NCBI RefSeq assembly: GCF_000003815.2
Contig: NC_049984.1
Location: forward strand, 26,468,656-26,532,655
From: Branchiostoma floridae
Lineage: Eukaryota > Chordata > Leptocardii > Amphioxiformes > Branchiostomatidae
DNA: 64,000 bases
Direction: 5' to 3'
Under the pieces are notes generated by a model that worked only from the letters and a program-made list of their open reading frames with translations, ran no database searches and was not told the origin of the DNA. Position numbers and translations under genes: made by a program. Shown here in pieces: positions 11,005-20,720 of this stretch; positions within the stretch are counted from its first letter, which is position 1, and each line of letters starts with the position of its first letter.

Positions 11005-11979
11005 ACGTTCCAAGCGGGGTCGGCAACCCAAGCTTTTGAGTTGCAATTCCCGGTTAAGCCGCTGGAGGCACTCCATGAGCACGTGGCAGGGACTGAGACC
11101 TGGATTACAAGAACCGGGAACAGCGCTGCCGTTGTATCGCCTCCGTTAGATTCAGTAGCACAAGGGAAGATTAAGGCGTCGGCAGACTCCCTTTTGTTCA
11201 GAGATCCGGATAAGTTTAGGGCAGGGGGTTTACACAGGCAGGCCTCTGAATGGAACAATCTTATGATGGATATAGAAAGCTGGTCGGAGGTGAAAGATTG
11301 GATAAATAATGGGGTAAACATGTTAGATTTCATCCAGCCATTTAAAGGAAAGTTTAAGGGTAAGTTTTATGACACCGCTTTTCCACCTCCGAGCACTGTT
11401 CCTAACAACAAAAGTTGTATTCCTTTTGCTGAGTTTATTTCTAATACTATCCACAGCAGGATTGTAACAGGTGCAGTAGAGGTGTGGGAAGAGTGGGCTC
11501 AGTGTCTCCGCCATATATCGGGTCACCCCTTACAGTGGAGCCCAATAAACCCAGACTCTGTTTGGATTTGAGGTATTTGAATAAATAGATGAAGGACTGC
11601 CCGTTTACTCTTGACACAGTTATAGATGTCACCAGGTATCTAGAAAGAGGGCATTTTCAGACAGTGGTAGACGACAAGAGCGGCTATGATCATCTTTTTT
11701 TAACAGAAACTAGCAAACCATTAGTTAGTGGGTTTTCAATTGGGCGGATGGTATTTTGTGTCAGCACTCAGCAGTGATCAGTTTCGGCTGGAAATGTAGT
11801 CCGTTTGTCTATCAACAAGTTGGTCTTGTTGCAATGCACAAGATTAGGGCTATGGGAGTACCGTCAGCTCTGTATATAGATGACAGGCATGCGGGTCAGT
11901 TACAGCTTAAGATGGGTACCCAAATCAATATATGGTCATTCTACGAGTTGGCACAGGCGGCATGCTACATTTTGTGTTA
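11005..11979 (+). pseudogene. DIRS reverse transcriptase, N-terminal and palm part
   Basis: The segment from 11041 reads LEALHEHVAGTETWITRTG..., then ASEWNN, then FKGKFYDTAFPP, all typical of the region before DIRS RTs. The frame then shifts so that GRVGSVSPPYIG, VEPNKPRLCLDLRYLNK and, after a TAG at 11586-11588 in place of an expected Trp, MKDCPFTLD are read. VDDKSGYDH is the first palm aspartate motif. A further shift near 11760 leads to SFGWKCSPFVYQQVGL and the catalytic LYIDDRHAGQLQ near 11870. There are thus at least two frameshifts and one nonsense codon; the protein is dead. Confidence 0.85.
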
Positions 11980-12307
11980 TATACTCTTGCGCTTAGTACA
12001 GGGTACGCTGAGTACGTACAGGGCAACCTAACCTAGCTACCACTCAGTGCATAGTGAACTAGACCTAGGTCAGGGCAACCTAGCCTATAGCCAGGGCAAA
12101 ACGAAACCCTTTACGCCGATTGGTCAATATCGTAAACTCAGGATAGAGCGCCCTGCACTAGGGAGGCACAGAAAAGGTATAAAAGGAGGAGTGGTCCGAT
12201 CTCTGTCATTCTTGAGAAAGACAAATTAAAGTCGAAACCGGTAGAATACCGTCGTCTCTGAGCTGTCATTTTCCCAAGCTACGAATGATGTATACTCTTG
12301 CGCTTAG
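11980..12307. mobile_element. 294-bp insertion with 17-bp target duplication
   Basis: The 17-base phrase tatactcttgcgcttag occurs at 11980-11996 and again at 12291-12307, flanking 294 bases that interrupt the DIRS RT between LL-R-L and GYTVRF. Removing the insert and one copy restores continuous RT sense. The insert has a TATA-like box (ggtataaaagg, 12176-12186) and a small stem cggta-gaa-taccg near 12239-12251. It has no open frame, no clear terminal repeat and no tRNA-like boxes. The long duplication fits target-primed insertion more than a DNA transposon. The class is unknown. Confidence 0.85.
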
Positions 12308-13020
12308 GATATACTGTGAGATTTGCCAAATCTCAGCTAGATCCCACGGTAAAAACAGTCTTTCTAGGGATGATCATCAACTCATTAACCCTGTAATTTG
12401 GCTTGCCAGAGAAGAAGAAGCAAAACTTTGCACAATTTAGGGAGAAAGTCCTGGATAATCACGAAGTCCCCGTGAAGGTCTTACAAAAACTAACATCACA
12501 TCTGCCGGGAAATGTTTATAGAAATCAGCAATCGGAAAAGCTAGGTAGAATGGCAAAGATTACAGAAGGGGTACGAAGGGAGTTGTTATATTGGAGATTG
12601 TTGGACTCTTGGACAGGTTGTATGACTTGGAAGTCAGAGAAACATGAAGTCCTAGAGCTGTCGTCAGATGCCTCAGGGTTTAGATGGGCTGGAGTGGTAC
12701 ATGAGTCAGGCAATACGGTACTATGTGGGGATTATTGGCAAGAAGGGGAAGTAGACAAGCATATCTCAGTAAAAGAAACCGAAGCCCTAAGAAGGACCCT
12801 GATATCTGTGCAAGACAAAGTGAGAGACAAGCGTGTGGACGCCAGGGTAGATAATCAAACCCTAGTAAGGGCCTGGGAGAACCAGGGGGGGAAGAGTAAG
12901 AAGATTAATGAGGCAATAGTTAGGCTTTGGGAAGTCACGTTACAGCTTAATATTGATGTGAATTTGCAGTACATTCCGTCACGAGGCTGACAAACCGTAT
13001 AGAAAGTATCTGTTCACGGA
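12308..13020 (+). pseudogene. DIRS RT thumb and RNase H domain
   Basis: Sense resumes with GYTVRFAKSQLDPTVKTVF, then a frame open from 12403 for 195 codons. The RNase H core is visible: ELSSDASG with the first catalytic Asp at residue 89, KETEAL with the Glu at 125/127, and VDNQTLV with Asp 150, then LQYIPSRG near the end where other DIRS proteins have the last conserved stretch. Downstream sense continues in another frame (FTDVQLLPELWQKIDAEFGG, about 13008-13070) after a shift at the stop near 12988. In the living element this domain removes RNA from RNA-DNA hybrids. Confidence 0.85.
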
Positions 13021-13144
13021 CGTGCAGTTACTGCCAGAACTGTGGCAAAAGATAGACGCGGAGTTTGGAGGCAAGGATGGTTTTGACACAGCAAAAGGCG
13101 CTAGTAACAATTATTGTACCTGATTTTTACTCTAGGAAGTTCTG

Positions 13145-13704
13145 GTGGCCAGTTTTACTCAAGAACGCAGACAAAGAGGCCAGAGTAGCAATATCGGGAC
13201 AACGGGTCTTCAGATACCCGACCCAGGGGCAGGGTTGGAGGTTGCTTCCAACAAAGTGGGACCTATGGGCCTTCCGCCTCAACCCGTAGGTTTCACCGGA
13301 GCGGCAAGGCTGTGGGTACCAGCGGTAAACTGCATTAGTTGTAATTATCCAAATGATTTTGATTTTAATTTTTGTCAAAAATGTGGAGAGAAAAACAAAA
13401 AACAAGAGAGTACTGAAAGGAGACAGAGAATTCAAATAAATTACAAAGACATCGACACAAGATTCGAGGAAATTATGGGAGCGGGAGACAGTTTGGCGTA
13501 TGCTAAACAAAAACGGTCATTGACAGATCTTCTGAACAGATTTCTGGAGTCTCTGGTTCCACTGAAATCAATCTTTTCAGCCTCTCCGAATGACATTATA
13601 AAATTCCTAATCTTTAAGGACCAACAAGGTAAAACAAAAGTCCATAAAGTGAGTTGTGAGAGGAACCAAGGTACATGCACTTGCCAAACACGTCTAGCTT
13701 TTAA
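13145..13704 (+). pseudogene. DIRS tyrosine recombinase, N-terminal domain only
   Basis: A frame of about 185 codons shows a zinc-ribbon-like CISC...CQKCG pair, then a helix-rich stretch (KQKRSLTDLLNRFLESL, SPNDIIKFLIFKDQQGKTKV), then CTCQTRLAF. This matches the region just before the core-binding domain of DIRS tyrosine recombinases. The catalytic domain with its R-H-R-Y residues is absent, because the sequence changes at the TTAA at 13701. The final 16 codons of the open frame (NPQRPEWGP...) belong to the inserted element. Confidence 0.7.
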
Positions 13705-14350
13705 CCCTCAAAGACCCGAGTGGGGTCCATTTGGACCCCGGGCGTAAATTTTGATGTACCATTTGAACATTTTTAATCTGAAGAAAAAAATCCTTCCATG
13801 ACTTTGTCGATCAATATCTTCTACACCTTCTCCGAAGTTTTAACGAAGATTGGTTCAATACTATGGAAATTATTAAGAAAGTCCGTGTTCAGTCCGTCTG
13901 GGGTCCAAATGGACCCCAGCAGTTTTTAAGACAAATGTTTGAGACTAACTCCTTAACTACTTATCGTATGACCACCAAACTTTTAGAGGATACTAAACAT
14001 GTAAAGTTAAATCCGCATAGAAACTTCTGTGTCATTGCCATAAAATATGACGACATTATGACGTCATTTAGATAATAAGGGCGGCCATCTTGGATTTTCA
14101 CTAATGACGTCATGAAATTAGCATAAATTATAAATTTTGAATCATGAAATCAACATTGAATTTCCTAGAATTTCTTTGTTGTTAGAAAACAAGTGTAGTT
14201 TATGAAGAAAACATTGTTTAAATTGAAATTGACAATTTTTTGGGAAAATATGCCTTTTCGAATTCCGTTGCCATGGCAACCGCAAAAATGATAAACTTAC
14301 TTTATTGACTAAAAATATTTGCTAACTATATTTTGTGATATATTACAAAG
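13701..14350. mobile_element. TTAA-linked piggyBac-like non-autonomous element, one end
   Basis: The DIRS sequence stops at TTAA (13701-13704), followed by CCCTCAAAGACCCG, which resembles the TTAA-CCCT ends of piggyBac-type elements and the complete element at 32297. A palindrome, ggggtccatttggacccc, follows at 13722-13739 and recurs as ggggtccaaatggacccc at 13901-13918. The interior (14060-14135) matches the complement of 32595-32660, including TGACGTCA, gccatcttgga and a tgccatggcaac phrase. I could not find the other end, so the extent is approximate. Confidence 0.6.
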
Positions 14351-14974
14351 TTTCGTAGCTTTTGCGTTAGCCGTTCATGAGTTATGCGACATAACATTAC
14401 TATTGTTCACAATGGTCAGTCATCTTCATGGCAAAATGAAATCCACAATCCACATACAAATAAATTGTATATAATTGCACCCCAAAGCAAAAGAGATGAC
14501 TACAATATCGTACCAAACAGCAGTGTGTCTGAGACTATAACATTATTATTTGCTTACGTAGAAGACATGATATGGTTCTACCTACCACTCTGAACTCAGT
14601 GGTCAGTAGGGGCACGTTGTACACTGAGCTCAGACTCGTAGCTGGTAGCTTGGCTACGAGGCGCATCGTCTGGTAAAAGTGGCCAGCAAAGGAATCTGTA
14701 GACGGTGATTTTTTTAGAAAGAAAGTTACTTTGGTCCGTAATGCAGCTACCTGATGGTAGCCCCCTTAGTCATTCTGGGTTCAGTGGAAGGAAACATTAA
14801 CGCCTGAAGTGTGTGGAAGAGGTAAGATAATGAAGCCTCTCAGGATTTACGTCGTACAAACTATAGAACTTACACAAGTTACATGTATCATTACTTCTGT
14901 CTTTGCACAAAGTGTAATGTGTCCATTCAATGCCTATTACAATGTTACAGCATACTACAACTGAAACTAATACT
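14351..14974. other. Non-coding stretch
   Basis: No gene recognised; it may include the rest of the TTAA-linked element. Confidence 0.4.
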
Positions 14975-15350
14975 TAACAAGATGCAAAGTGCTGCACAGA
15001 CTGTGACTGTCATCAATCTGAGGCAGCAGAGTTATGGGCAGTTCGTACTTCAGAATGCGGAAGGTTTTCAGACGTCTGATCGCCTGCTCAACGAAGATTC
15101 GCAGGTTGGCTATCTTCTTTGTACAGTGTTGCAACCTCTGCCTGTGTCATCTTGTGGCAGCCCTTCTTGCCGGGTGGGATCAGCAAACATCTTCAGCTAT
15201 GGGGAAGCCCCGATCGGCCATGACTACCTCGTCCCGGAATTTTGTTGCATTCGTATCTCTTGATTTGAGCTTGTAATTGTCGTCAAATTTGTGCGACCTT
15301 GTTCCCTGCTCATCTTTGGTGTTGAATTTTGCTTGAGCTTGCAGCCGAGC
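14975..15350 (-). pseudogene. Harbinger/ISL2EU-like DDE transposase remnant
   Basis: Minus-strand translation gives FRDEVVMADRGFPI near 15235-15190, then in a shifted frame LIPPGKKG...TQAEVATLY, then in the first frame ANLRIFVEQAIRRLKTFRI near 15070. This order (MADRGF, PP-KKG, LRI-VEQAIRR-K-FRIL) is the C-terminal half of DDE_Tnp_4-type transposases. MADRGF carries a catalytic Asp and VEQAIRR the Glu. The copy has in-frame TGA codons and frameshifts, so it is dead. The N-terminal half was not found. Confidence 0.75.
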
Positions 15351-15439
15351 TTGGAGGTGTCTGGTTAAGACAACTTCTGCCTCACTTCTTGGTAATATAA
15401 TAATTTGTACCCATCGATATATCCGCGTATGACGTACAG

Positions 15440-15790
15440 GACTTAGTCACAAATCTTGGAAACGGAAAGTCGTGCATTTATTTGCCATGACGTTAAGTTA
15501 GAGTGCAATCAAAACATGTATTCTCTTGAAGTCCTTTATTAGTCATGGCGCTACGTTAACTTAAAGGATGGTAATGGCGTCCTTCTCTGGCCAGATGTCG
15601 CTCTCGAACGCAGCTCTCAGCACCTCCACAGCTGTCCCCCTGTTCCTGACCTACAGGTGCTGCTTCACCACCTTTATTTTCAACTTTGGGCCATGGAGGG
15701 TACGACTGGACAGGTGGCCCGGTAGCGAGCCCTCCTTTGTCATGCGGGTGAGGATGGTGGCCAGCAGTGACACCTCAGTACCACAAGCAG
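15440..15790 (-). repeat. Dispersed repeat, copy 1 (pair with 22.2-22.5 kb)
   Basis: The region from 15445 matches 22170-22490 in the same orientation: ggaaacggaaag, gccatgacgtt, ttattagtcatgg, gctctcagcacctccacagctgtc and ccaccacctttgtttNcaNcttgg-like phrases all recur. On the minus strand both copies share a coding-like peptide (HGxKLxxKVV, then TAVEVLRAxFESD). In this copy it is preceded by MKRCAACGTEVSLLATI, a possible CxxC knuckle. There is an in-frame stop in each copy. The family is unknown. Confidence 0.7.
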
Positions 15791-15859
15791 CACACCTCTT
15801 CATGTTCTCTCATCTTCAGCTACCGGCTTATCAATGTATTCCACATACTTTCCATCTTC

Positions 15860-16200
15860 CAGCTGCTGTTCATTCAGTATCCTTAAATGCCCTCTTCAGT
15901 GTGTCTAGGATCTTCTGGGGGTCCCCCCGGCCCCGTGGCTCCAGAACGTTAACCTCCTGTTTCGCCTCCCCCTCTAAATTCGTCCAAGTCAGGCGGGCCC
16001 TCTGTTCGAGAGCGCCCCCCCCCCCCCCCCCCCAGGTGTCCAAGACCCCCTCTACCTCGTCTAGCCAGTCTTCAAACTGAGTCGCCCCCGAGAACTTTGC
16101 CAGTTTCCGATCAGTGTGTACAACTATCGTGGGCTGCCCATTCGACAGGCAAGAGGTGGAACAACGGTTCCGGGGCGGAGACCGAGTCCTCGACCAACGT
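15860..16200 (-). pseudogene. Retrotransposon Gag-like fragment with poly-C expansion
   Basis: The minus strand reads RSPPRNRCSTSCLSNGQPT, then IVVHTDRKLAKFSGA, then QFEDWLDEVEGVLDTW. This matches the better preserved copy at 42.0-42.4 kb, which has LPKFSGG...FEDWLDEVEGGL. This copy has a run of about 19 C (16015-16033) where the other copy encodes a normal stretch, plus a downstream frameshift. The domain resembles the start of Ty3-type Gag capsid regions, but the family is not certain. Confidence 0.6.
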
Positions 16201-16439
16201 CTGCGAAGTGGGGAGGGGAGTTAGACGGGGTACGGGGCATGTATCCATATGGTCTCAGACATCGCAACATTCGACGACCTTGGGATAACAACAGGAACGA
16301 TCCTGTATTTTATACGCACCACCTACCACGAGAACGGATCTCTCTAAGGGAGGTTAATTCTTTCCGTGTCCTTTGGCACTTGATTATCTGCGGGGCAGAC
16401 GGCTATGCCTACAGTTTCTGCCATCAAACGGGACATTAG

Positions 16440-16975
16440 TCGCGTTACGGTACCCCGGATGGCCACCTTCGTAGACTTGAACGGAAAAGGTGTGGAACGG
16501 GGAATACCCACCCTTTAGCCAACCCACAAAAGTAGGTCAGGGGGATAGCAAGATTACTTCGTGCCGGGGCTACTCCTGCCTATAAATCGATAGTTTTAAT
16601 GTAGTCCTGCCGAGTACTTTGGGCGGAAGAACATCAAGTGCTGCAGTTCCTAAGGGGTACGAACTGGAGCACTCCCCACGGCTACGTATGCGGCTATAGG
16701 TACCAATCGAGAATTCTGACTACAGTAACTACTCATTTACTTCCTTACAATAATTCACGCAAGTGCGTCAGTCAATCTAGTCTCAGCAACAGAGTGCTGC
16801 ACTGTTACAAGGCCTCCCGCCAACAACACAACAACAACCTTCAGGAAGAAAAAGGCATGCTAGAACGTGTTTCAACACTGATATCCCGTGATACCGGCGA
16901 GGGAAAGGTAACCAGCGCCCAGCAGGCGCGTACGTGCCGGCTGTCACTTACTCCTAAAACTAGTGATACGATCCA
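16440..16975. other. Non-coding stretch
   Basis: Nothing recognised. It lies between two Gag-like pieces and could be decayed element sequence. Confidence 0.4.
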
Positions 16976-17760
16976 GGTTAGTAACAATGAAAATAACTTA
17001 ACTAGAACTTACCTATGTGGGATTTTCCCAACATGAGTTGACCTTTGACTTTGTGGAGCAGGGTTGCGAACCCCTGGGAGTGACCCATCCTATGTAAACT
17101 CCGGTTACCCCACTCTATATTTCCCTACGCTAATACAATCGTCGGTGCTATTCTAATTTTGGACCAGAGTCAGTTCGAACTGTCCAGGTTCGAGGCTGGG
17201 CAGGGTCTTGGACAGGACCGGCGTTCGCTCCTACCCGACCAGCATCCGTCCGTACCGGAACAGCGTTCATTGCGACGGGAACAGCGTTCATCTGTATAGG
17301 CACAGCGTTTATTCCACCTGGACCAGCGTTCATTTGTACAGGCACAGCGTTTATTCCACCTGGACCAGCGTTCATTTGTCTCGGTCTTGCGCCTGCCTCT
17401 ACGGGGGCAGTGTTCGTTCTTCTCGGGTTCACCCGTACCTCCTACTCCGGGTACAAGGCCCGGGCTCATCCCATACATTATGTCAACGCTGGATGGACTC
17501 TCCTTCCACCCACCTGTCTGCGGGTGTGTCGGATGATATACTCGTCGTCCGAGAGCAGGCGCTTCTTATCGTAGATTTGTTGTTCCAACTTCTCCGCGAA
17601 AGTTACCTTAGTCCGATCCCTAGGCTTCTTCACCATGGCGCACAACTTGTCAAGTTTCGCCTCTACCGCCGGCAATATATCCATTTTGGCCTCCATGGTG
17701 GACAGCCGCTGGTCGAACTTCCTTATGTACTATTATGGGCGGGAAAATGATTTAGTGATC
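16976..17760. repeat. Tandem segmental duplication, copy 1
   Basis: ggttagtaacaatgaaaataactta at 16976 recurs at 17822. The following sequences match closely: acctatg-ggattttcc-aacatgag, gttaccccactctatatttccctacgctaata, and ggaccagagtcag at 17161 and 17988. The offset is about 827-846 bases. Copy 1 differs from copy 2 by small indels and by a different continuation beyond about 17600. Confidence 0.88.
17148..17696 (-). pseudogene. Gag-like gene, damaged upstream copy
   Basis: Minus-strand frames at 17696-17478 (MEAKMDILPAVEAKLDKL... then AEKLEQQIYDKKRLLSDD) and 17478-17148 share KLEQQIY, RQVGGRRVHPAL, MYGMSPGLVPG and a repeat of QMNAGPGGINAVP with the frame at 18.0-18.9 kb. The N-terminal part differs (a short coiled-coil-like stretch) and frames are shifted. 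This is the second member of the ~830-bp duplication. Confidence 0.6.
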
Positions 17761-17821
17761 GTAGCTACAAAAAAAAGGAAAACGTTCAATGCGTAAATAA
17801 GCAAAATGAGTAATCGATCAA

Positions 17822-18620
17822 GGTTAGTAACAATGAAAATAACTTAGAACTCACCTATGAGGAATTTTCCTAACATGAGCTGACCTTTGACATGGTGAAG
17901 CAGGGAGTGACCCATCCTATATACACCACGGTTACCCCACTCTATATTTCCCTACGCTAATATAATCCTTGGTGCTATTCTAATTTTGGACCAGAGTCAG
18001 TTCGACCTGTTCAAGTTCGTGGCTGGGCAGGGTCTTGGACAGGACCGGTGTTCGCTCCTACCCGACCAGCATCCGTCCGTACCGGAACAGCGTTCATCTG
18101 TATAGGTACAGCGTTTATTCCACCTGGACCAGCGTTCATTTGTACAGGCACAGCGTTTATTCCACCTGGACCAGCGTTCATTTGTACAGGCACAGCGTTT
18201 ATTCCACCTGGACCAGCGTCCATTTCTCTGGGGCGGCGTCCGCCCTACCGGTCTTGCGCCTGCCTCTACGGGGAGTGTTCGTTCTTCTCGGGTTCACCCG
18301 TACCTCCTACTCCGGGTACAAGGCCCGGGCTCATCCCATACATTATGTCGAACAACGCTGGATGGACTCTTCTTCCACCCACCTGTCTGAGGGTGTATCG
18401 GATGATATCGTCGTCCGAGAGCAGGCGCCTCTCGTAGATTTGTTGTTCCAGCTTCTCCGCTTCCGCGCAATAATCGAAGTGTTCGCCTCTTCCCGGCGGG
18501 TACCCTGGGTATGGCCGGAGCACGATGTGGTCCTTGTTTCCCCACTCGTCGGCGATCAGCAGCTGGTGGATGCACGAGTGCAGTCTCGTAACGCACTGTA
18601 GCAGTTCCATCAGTAGCCGG
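17822..18620. repeat. Tandem segmental duplication, copy 2
   Basis: See copy 1 at 16976-17760. This copy holds three 42-bp repeats near 18100-18220 (gttcatttgtacaggcacag / cgtttattccacctggacca), each encoding 14 residues, where copy 1 has two. Confidence 0.88.
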
Positions 18621-18910
18621 CTCTGTATTCGGCGTGCACCTCGACGGTACTGCTCCAGGGCGGCCTTCACTGCTCGATTCTGTTCAAAGGCATGCACCCA
18701 GACCGGGTCGGGTAGTTCAATAGCTTCAGCCTCTTTATGGAGGGCTTCCTTGCACATTGCGTTCATTCGGTCTATCGCGGTACCCTGTCCTACAGTCTTT
18801 CCGCGCATATCCTGAGTTTCCGAGCGGGTACCATCGTCCCCTTTAGGTATTGGTGGACGTCGGGACCGCTCTTCTGCCAGATGAGCCATTGGGTCTGCGT
18901 TTTGGTCCAT
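18011..18910 (-). CDS. Gag-like or ORF1-like protein with 14-residue repeats
   Basis: A 214-codon frame runs from 18910 to about 18266 and continues, after a small frame change near 18260-18225, into a repeat frame to 18011. The N-terminal half is charged and helical (MCKEALHKEAEAIELPDPVW, EQNRAVKAALEQYRRGARRI). The middle has KLEQQIYERRLLSDDDII and RQVGGRRVHPALFDIMYG. The tail repeats QMNAGPGGINAVPV three times. I infer a retroelement Gag or ORF1 from its surroundings (Gag-like fragment 2 kb downstream, duplicated copy adjacent), but no capsid or knuckle motif is visible. It could also be a host repeat protein. Confidence 0.45.
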
Positions 18911-19619
18911 GCGCAGAAGGCGTTGATTGGAAAGGAGGAACCAAGAAACATCGAACTGCAGAAACCTCTGTCACTCACAAACCGTAACCGTCCACTCAGG
19001 TCGTTCGTTAGCACAAAGGAGGTCAAGACATGACGCGTGCCTGAAGTCCATAGGGGTTTGCGTTCACCATAGGCAGGAAACACACACAACAGGCAGGTGG
19101 TTGACGTCAGGTGGAGGTGTTACTGGCAGCGGTGAGTTGGCTGTCACGGTGGCGTACGGGCAGACAGTTGACGTCAGGTAGGCCGTGACGTTGTCGCAAT
19201 TGGATACAGATATTGAAGTGCAGTCACACGTACGCGGATGACAGACTCTCAGTAAGGACGTCAGGATTGACGGAGGACTGATGACTTGCGCCGGCCGATG
19301 ACGGCATGTCGGAGCGAAGATGATGACGCCCCCAGCGGTAGTTGAGCACATGTGCACACATTATGTGCATTCAATCTGAGCATAATAAGGCTTCAGCCAA
19401 TTTATGTCTCTCAAGCGTTATCTCATATATTCTATCAAGTCTTCCCGACACATGACAATTTCCACATCACATTAACGATTGCAATGATTGTATTACCTGC
19501 TTAACCTACAACATGCAAAAACCAAAATTAAGTCACAACTAGGACCAAAAAATAGTTACTGCTTGAAAATCATTTGTGTGTGTGATTAAGTACATGTCGA
19601 GGTACTAGACTTTAACCTG
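18911..19619. other. Non-coding stretch
   Basis: A short internal repeat gacgtcaggt(a/g)g occurs at 19104 and 19171, and GT/AG-rich phrases recur. No gene recognised. Confidence 0.4.
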
Positions 19620-20720
19620 ATTTCAATGGGACATATGAAGTTTTGATATCCTCAGCTACGTCCTTCAGGTCAAAGCAATCCAGCTGGCACTCCATTGGCG
19701 TTATCTTTGGCCTTTTAGCAACTGAGCCCTGCTTTCTGGATTGAGGCTAACAAGGGCCTCTTTTAGCCTGTCTGAAATTGAAATCAAACAGTCAATGCAT
19801 TTGATTGACTTGTAGATGTTTGTACAGATTTTAGTTCATCACCGCATGAGTTACACGCTCCAGTTTTGTTTGCACAAAATGTACGGTTCCGTAGGACAAT
19901 GTTGTTGTTGATATCTGCGTCAGTCATCATTTCTAGCTGTTAGTTTGTTTGGATTCCGAGCATGAACTAGGACTGCTGTCAGCTAGGACTGCGCGCAGAA
20001 GCTTATTTGCTGCCTTTAACATACCCGTCCTGGAACATGCCTTGTATATCTTTCCTGTGGAGGTAGAGGTCAGACGCACACTCAAACAGAATATTGAATC
20101 TGTTTGCTCGGAACGCCTTTAATTTGGCAAAGGCTGGCACCAAGTCTTCTTCTTGAACTCCTTCTTCAATCCGCTGTTTGACTTTCAGATGCAGGAAGTC
20201 CTTGAACTACTGTATTGTTCCAGCCTACTCATTTCCCCCTGGTGCCACTGTTTCGCAGGTTGCGAATCAGCCTCTGAGTGGCGGAGTCGGGGTGCTTCCA
20301 GGCATAGTTGCCGCTTTTGTCTTGAAAGTCTCCAAAAAGATTGAATAATGATCATAATACCGGTATAAAGGTTCTGGATTCAAATCTCTAGCAGGCTCCA
20401 ATGTTGTGCCCTTTATTAAGTCACTTTATAACACCTATTTCCTCACTAGACTCAGTTGAAGATGAGAGGCTAGCTTCAGGGATGGATGTTCTCTCAAATT
20501 TGACAGAAATGCTTTAAGTTTATGCTTTAAGAAAAAACAAGATAGACAATTACCTACTAGAGTCTGCATGATGAAAGTGTAACAGTTTGACATGTTTAAT
20601 TAAAAACATCAGATTTTACCTCCAAGTGCTTCAGTTGCCATGTTGTTCTTGGCTGCTGCTTCCAAGACCATTTTTCTTCTAACGCCTGGCGTCCTTGGAA
20701 AAATCGCCTCCATTTGTGAA
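19620..20720 (-). pseudogene. Unrecognised coding-like fragments, possibly three exons
   Basis: Three minus-strand stretches have protein-like character. Near 20720-20624: IFPRTPGVRRKMVLEAAAKN, ending at a possible donor (ggaggtaaaa). Near 20300-20040: FKDFLHLKVKQRIEEGV, then PAFAKLKAFRANRFNILFEC and DLYLHRKDIQGMFQDGYV, with frame changes and a stop. Near 19770-19620: RLKEALVSLNPESRAQLLKG after a plausible acceptor (tttcaatttcag), then a shift. I do not recognise the family. The shifts suggest a dead copy. Confidence 0.35.

Larger units (their letters stand above)
11005..13704 (+). mobile_element. DIRS-type (tyrosine recombinase) retrotransposon, decayed
   Basis: The plus strand shows the DIRS order: reverse transcriptase, RNase H, then the N-terminal part of a tyrosine recombinase. 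DIRS elements integrate through a tyrosine recombinase instead of a DDE integrase and make no target duplications. This copy has frameshifts and a nonsense codon in the RT, a 294-bp insertion in the RT, and loses its recombinase catalytic domain where a TTAA-linked element begins at 13701. No split direct or inverted DIRS termini were found. Confidence 0.85.
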
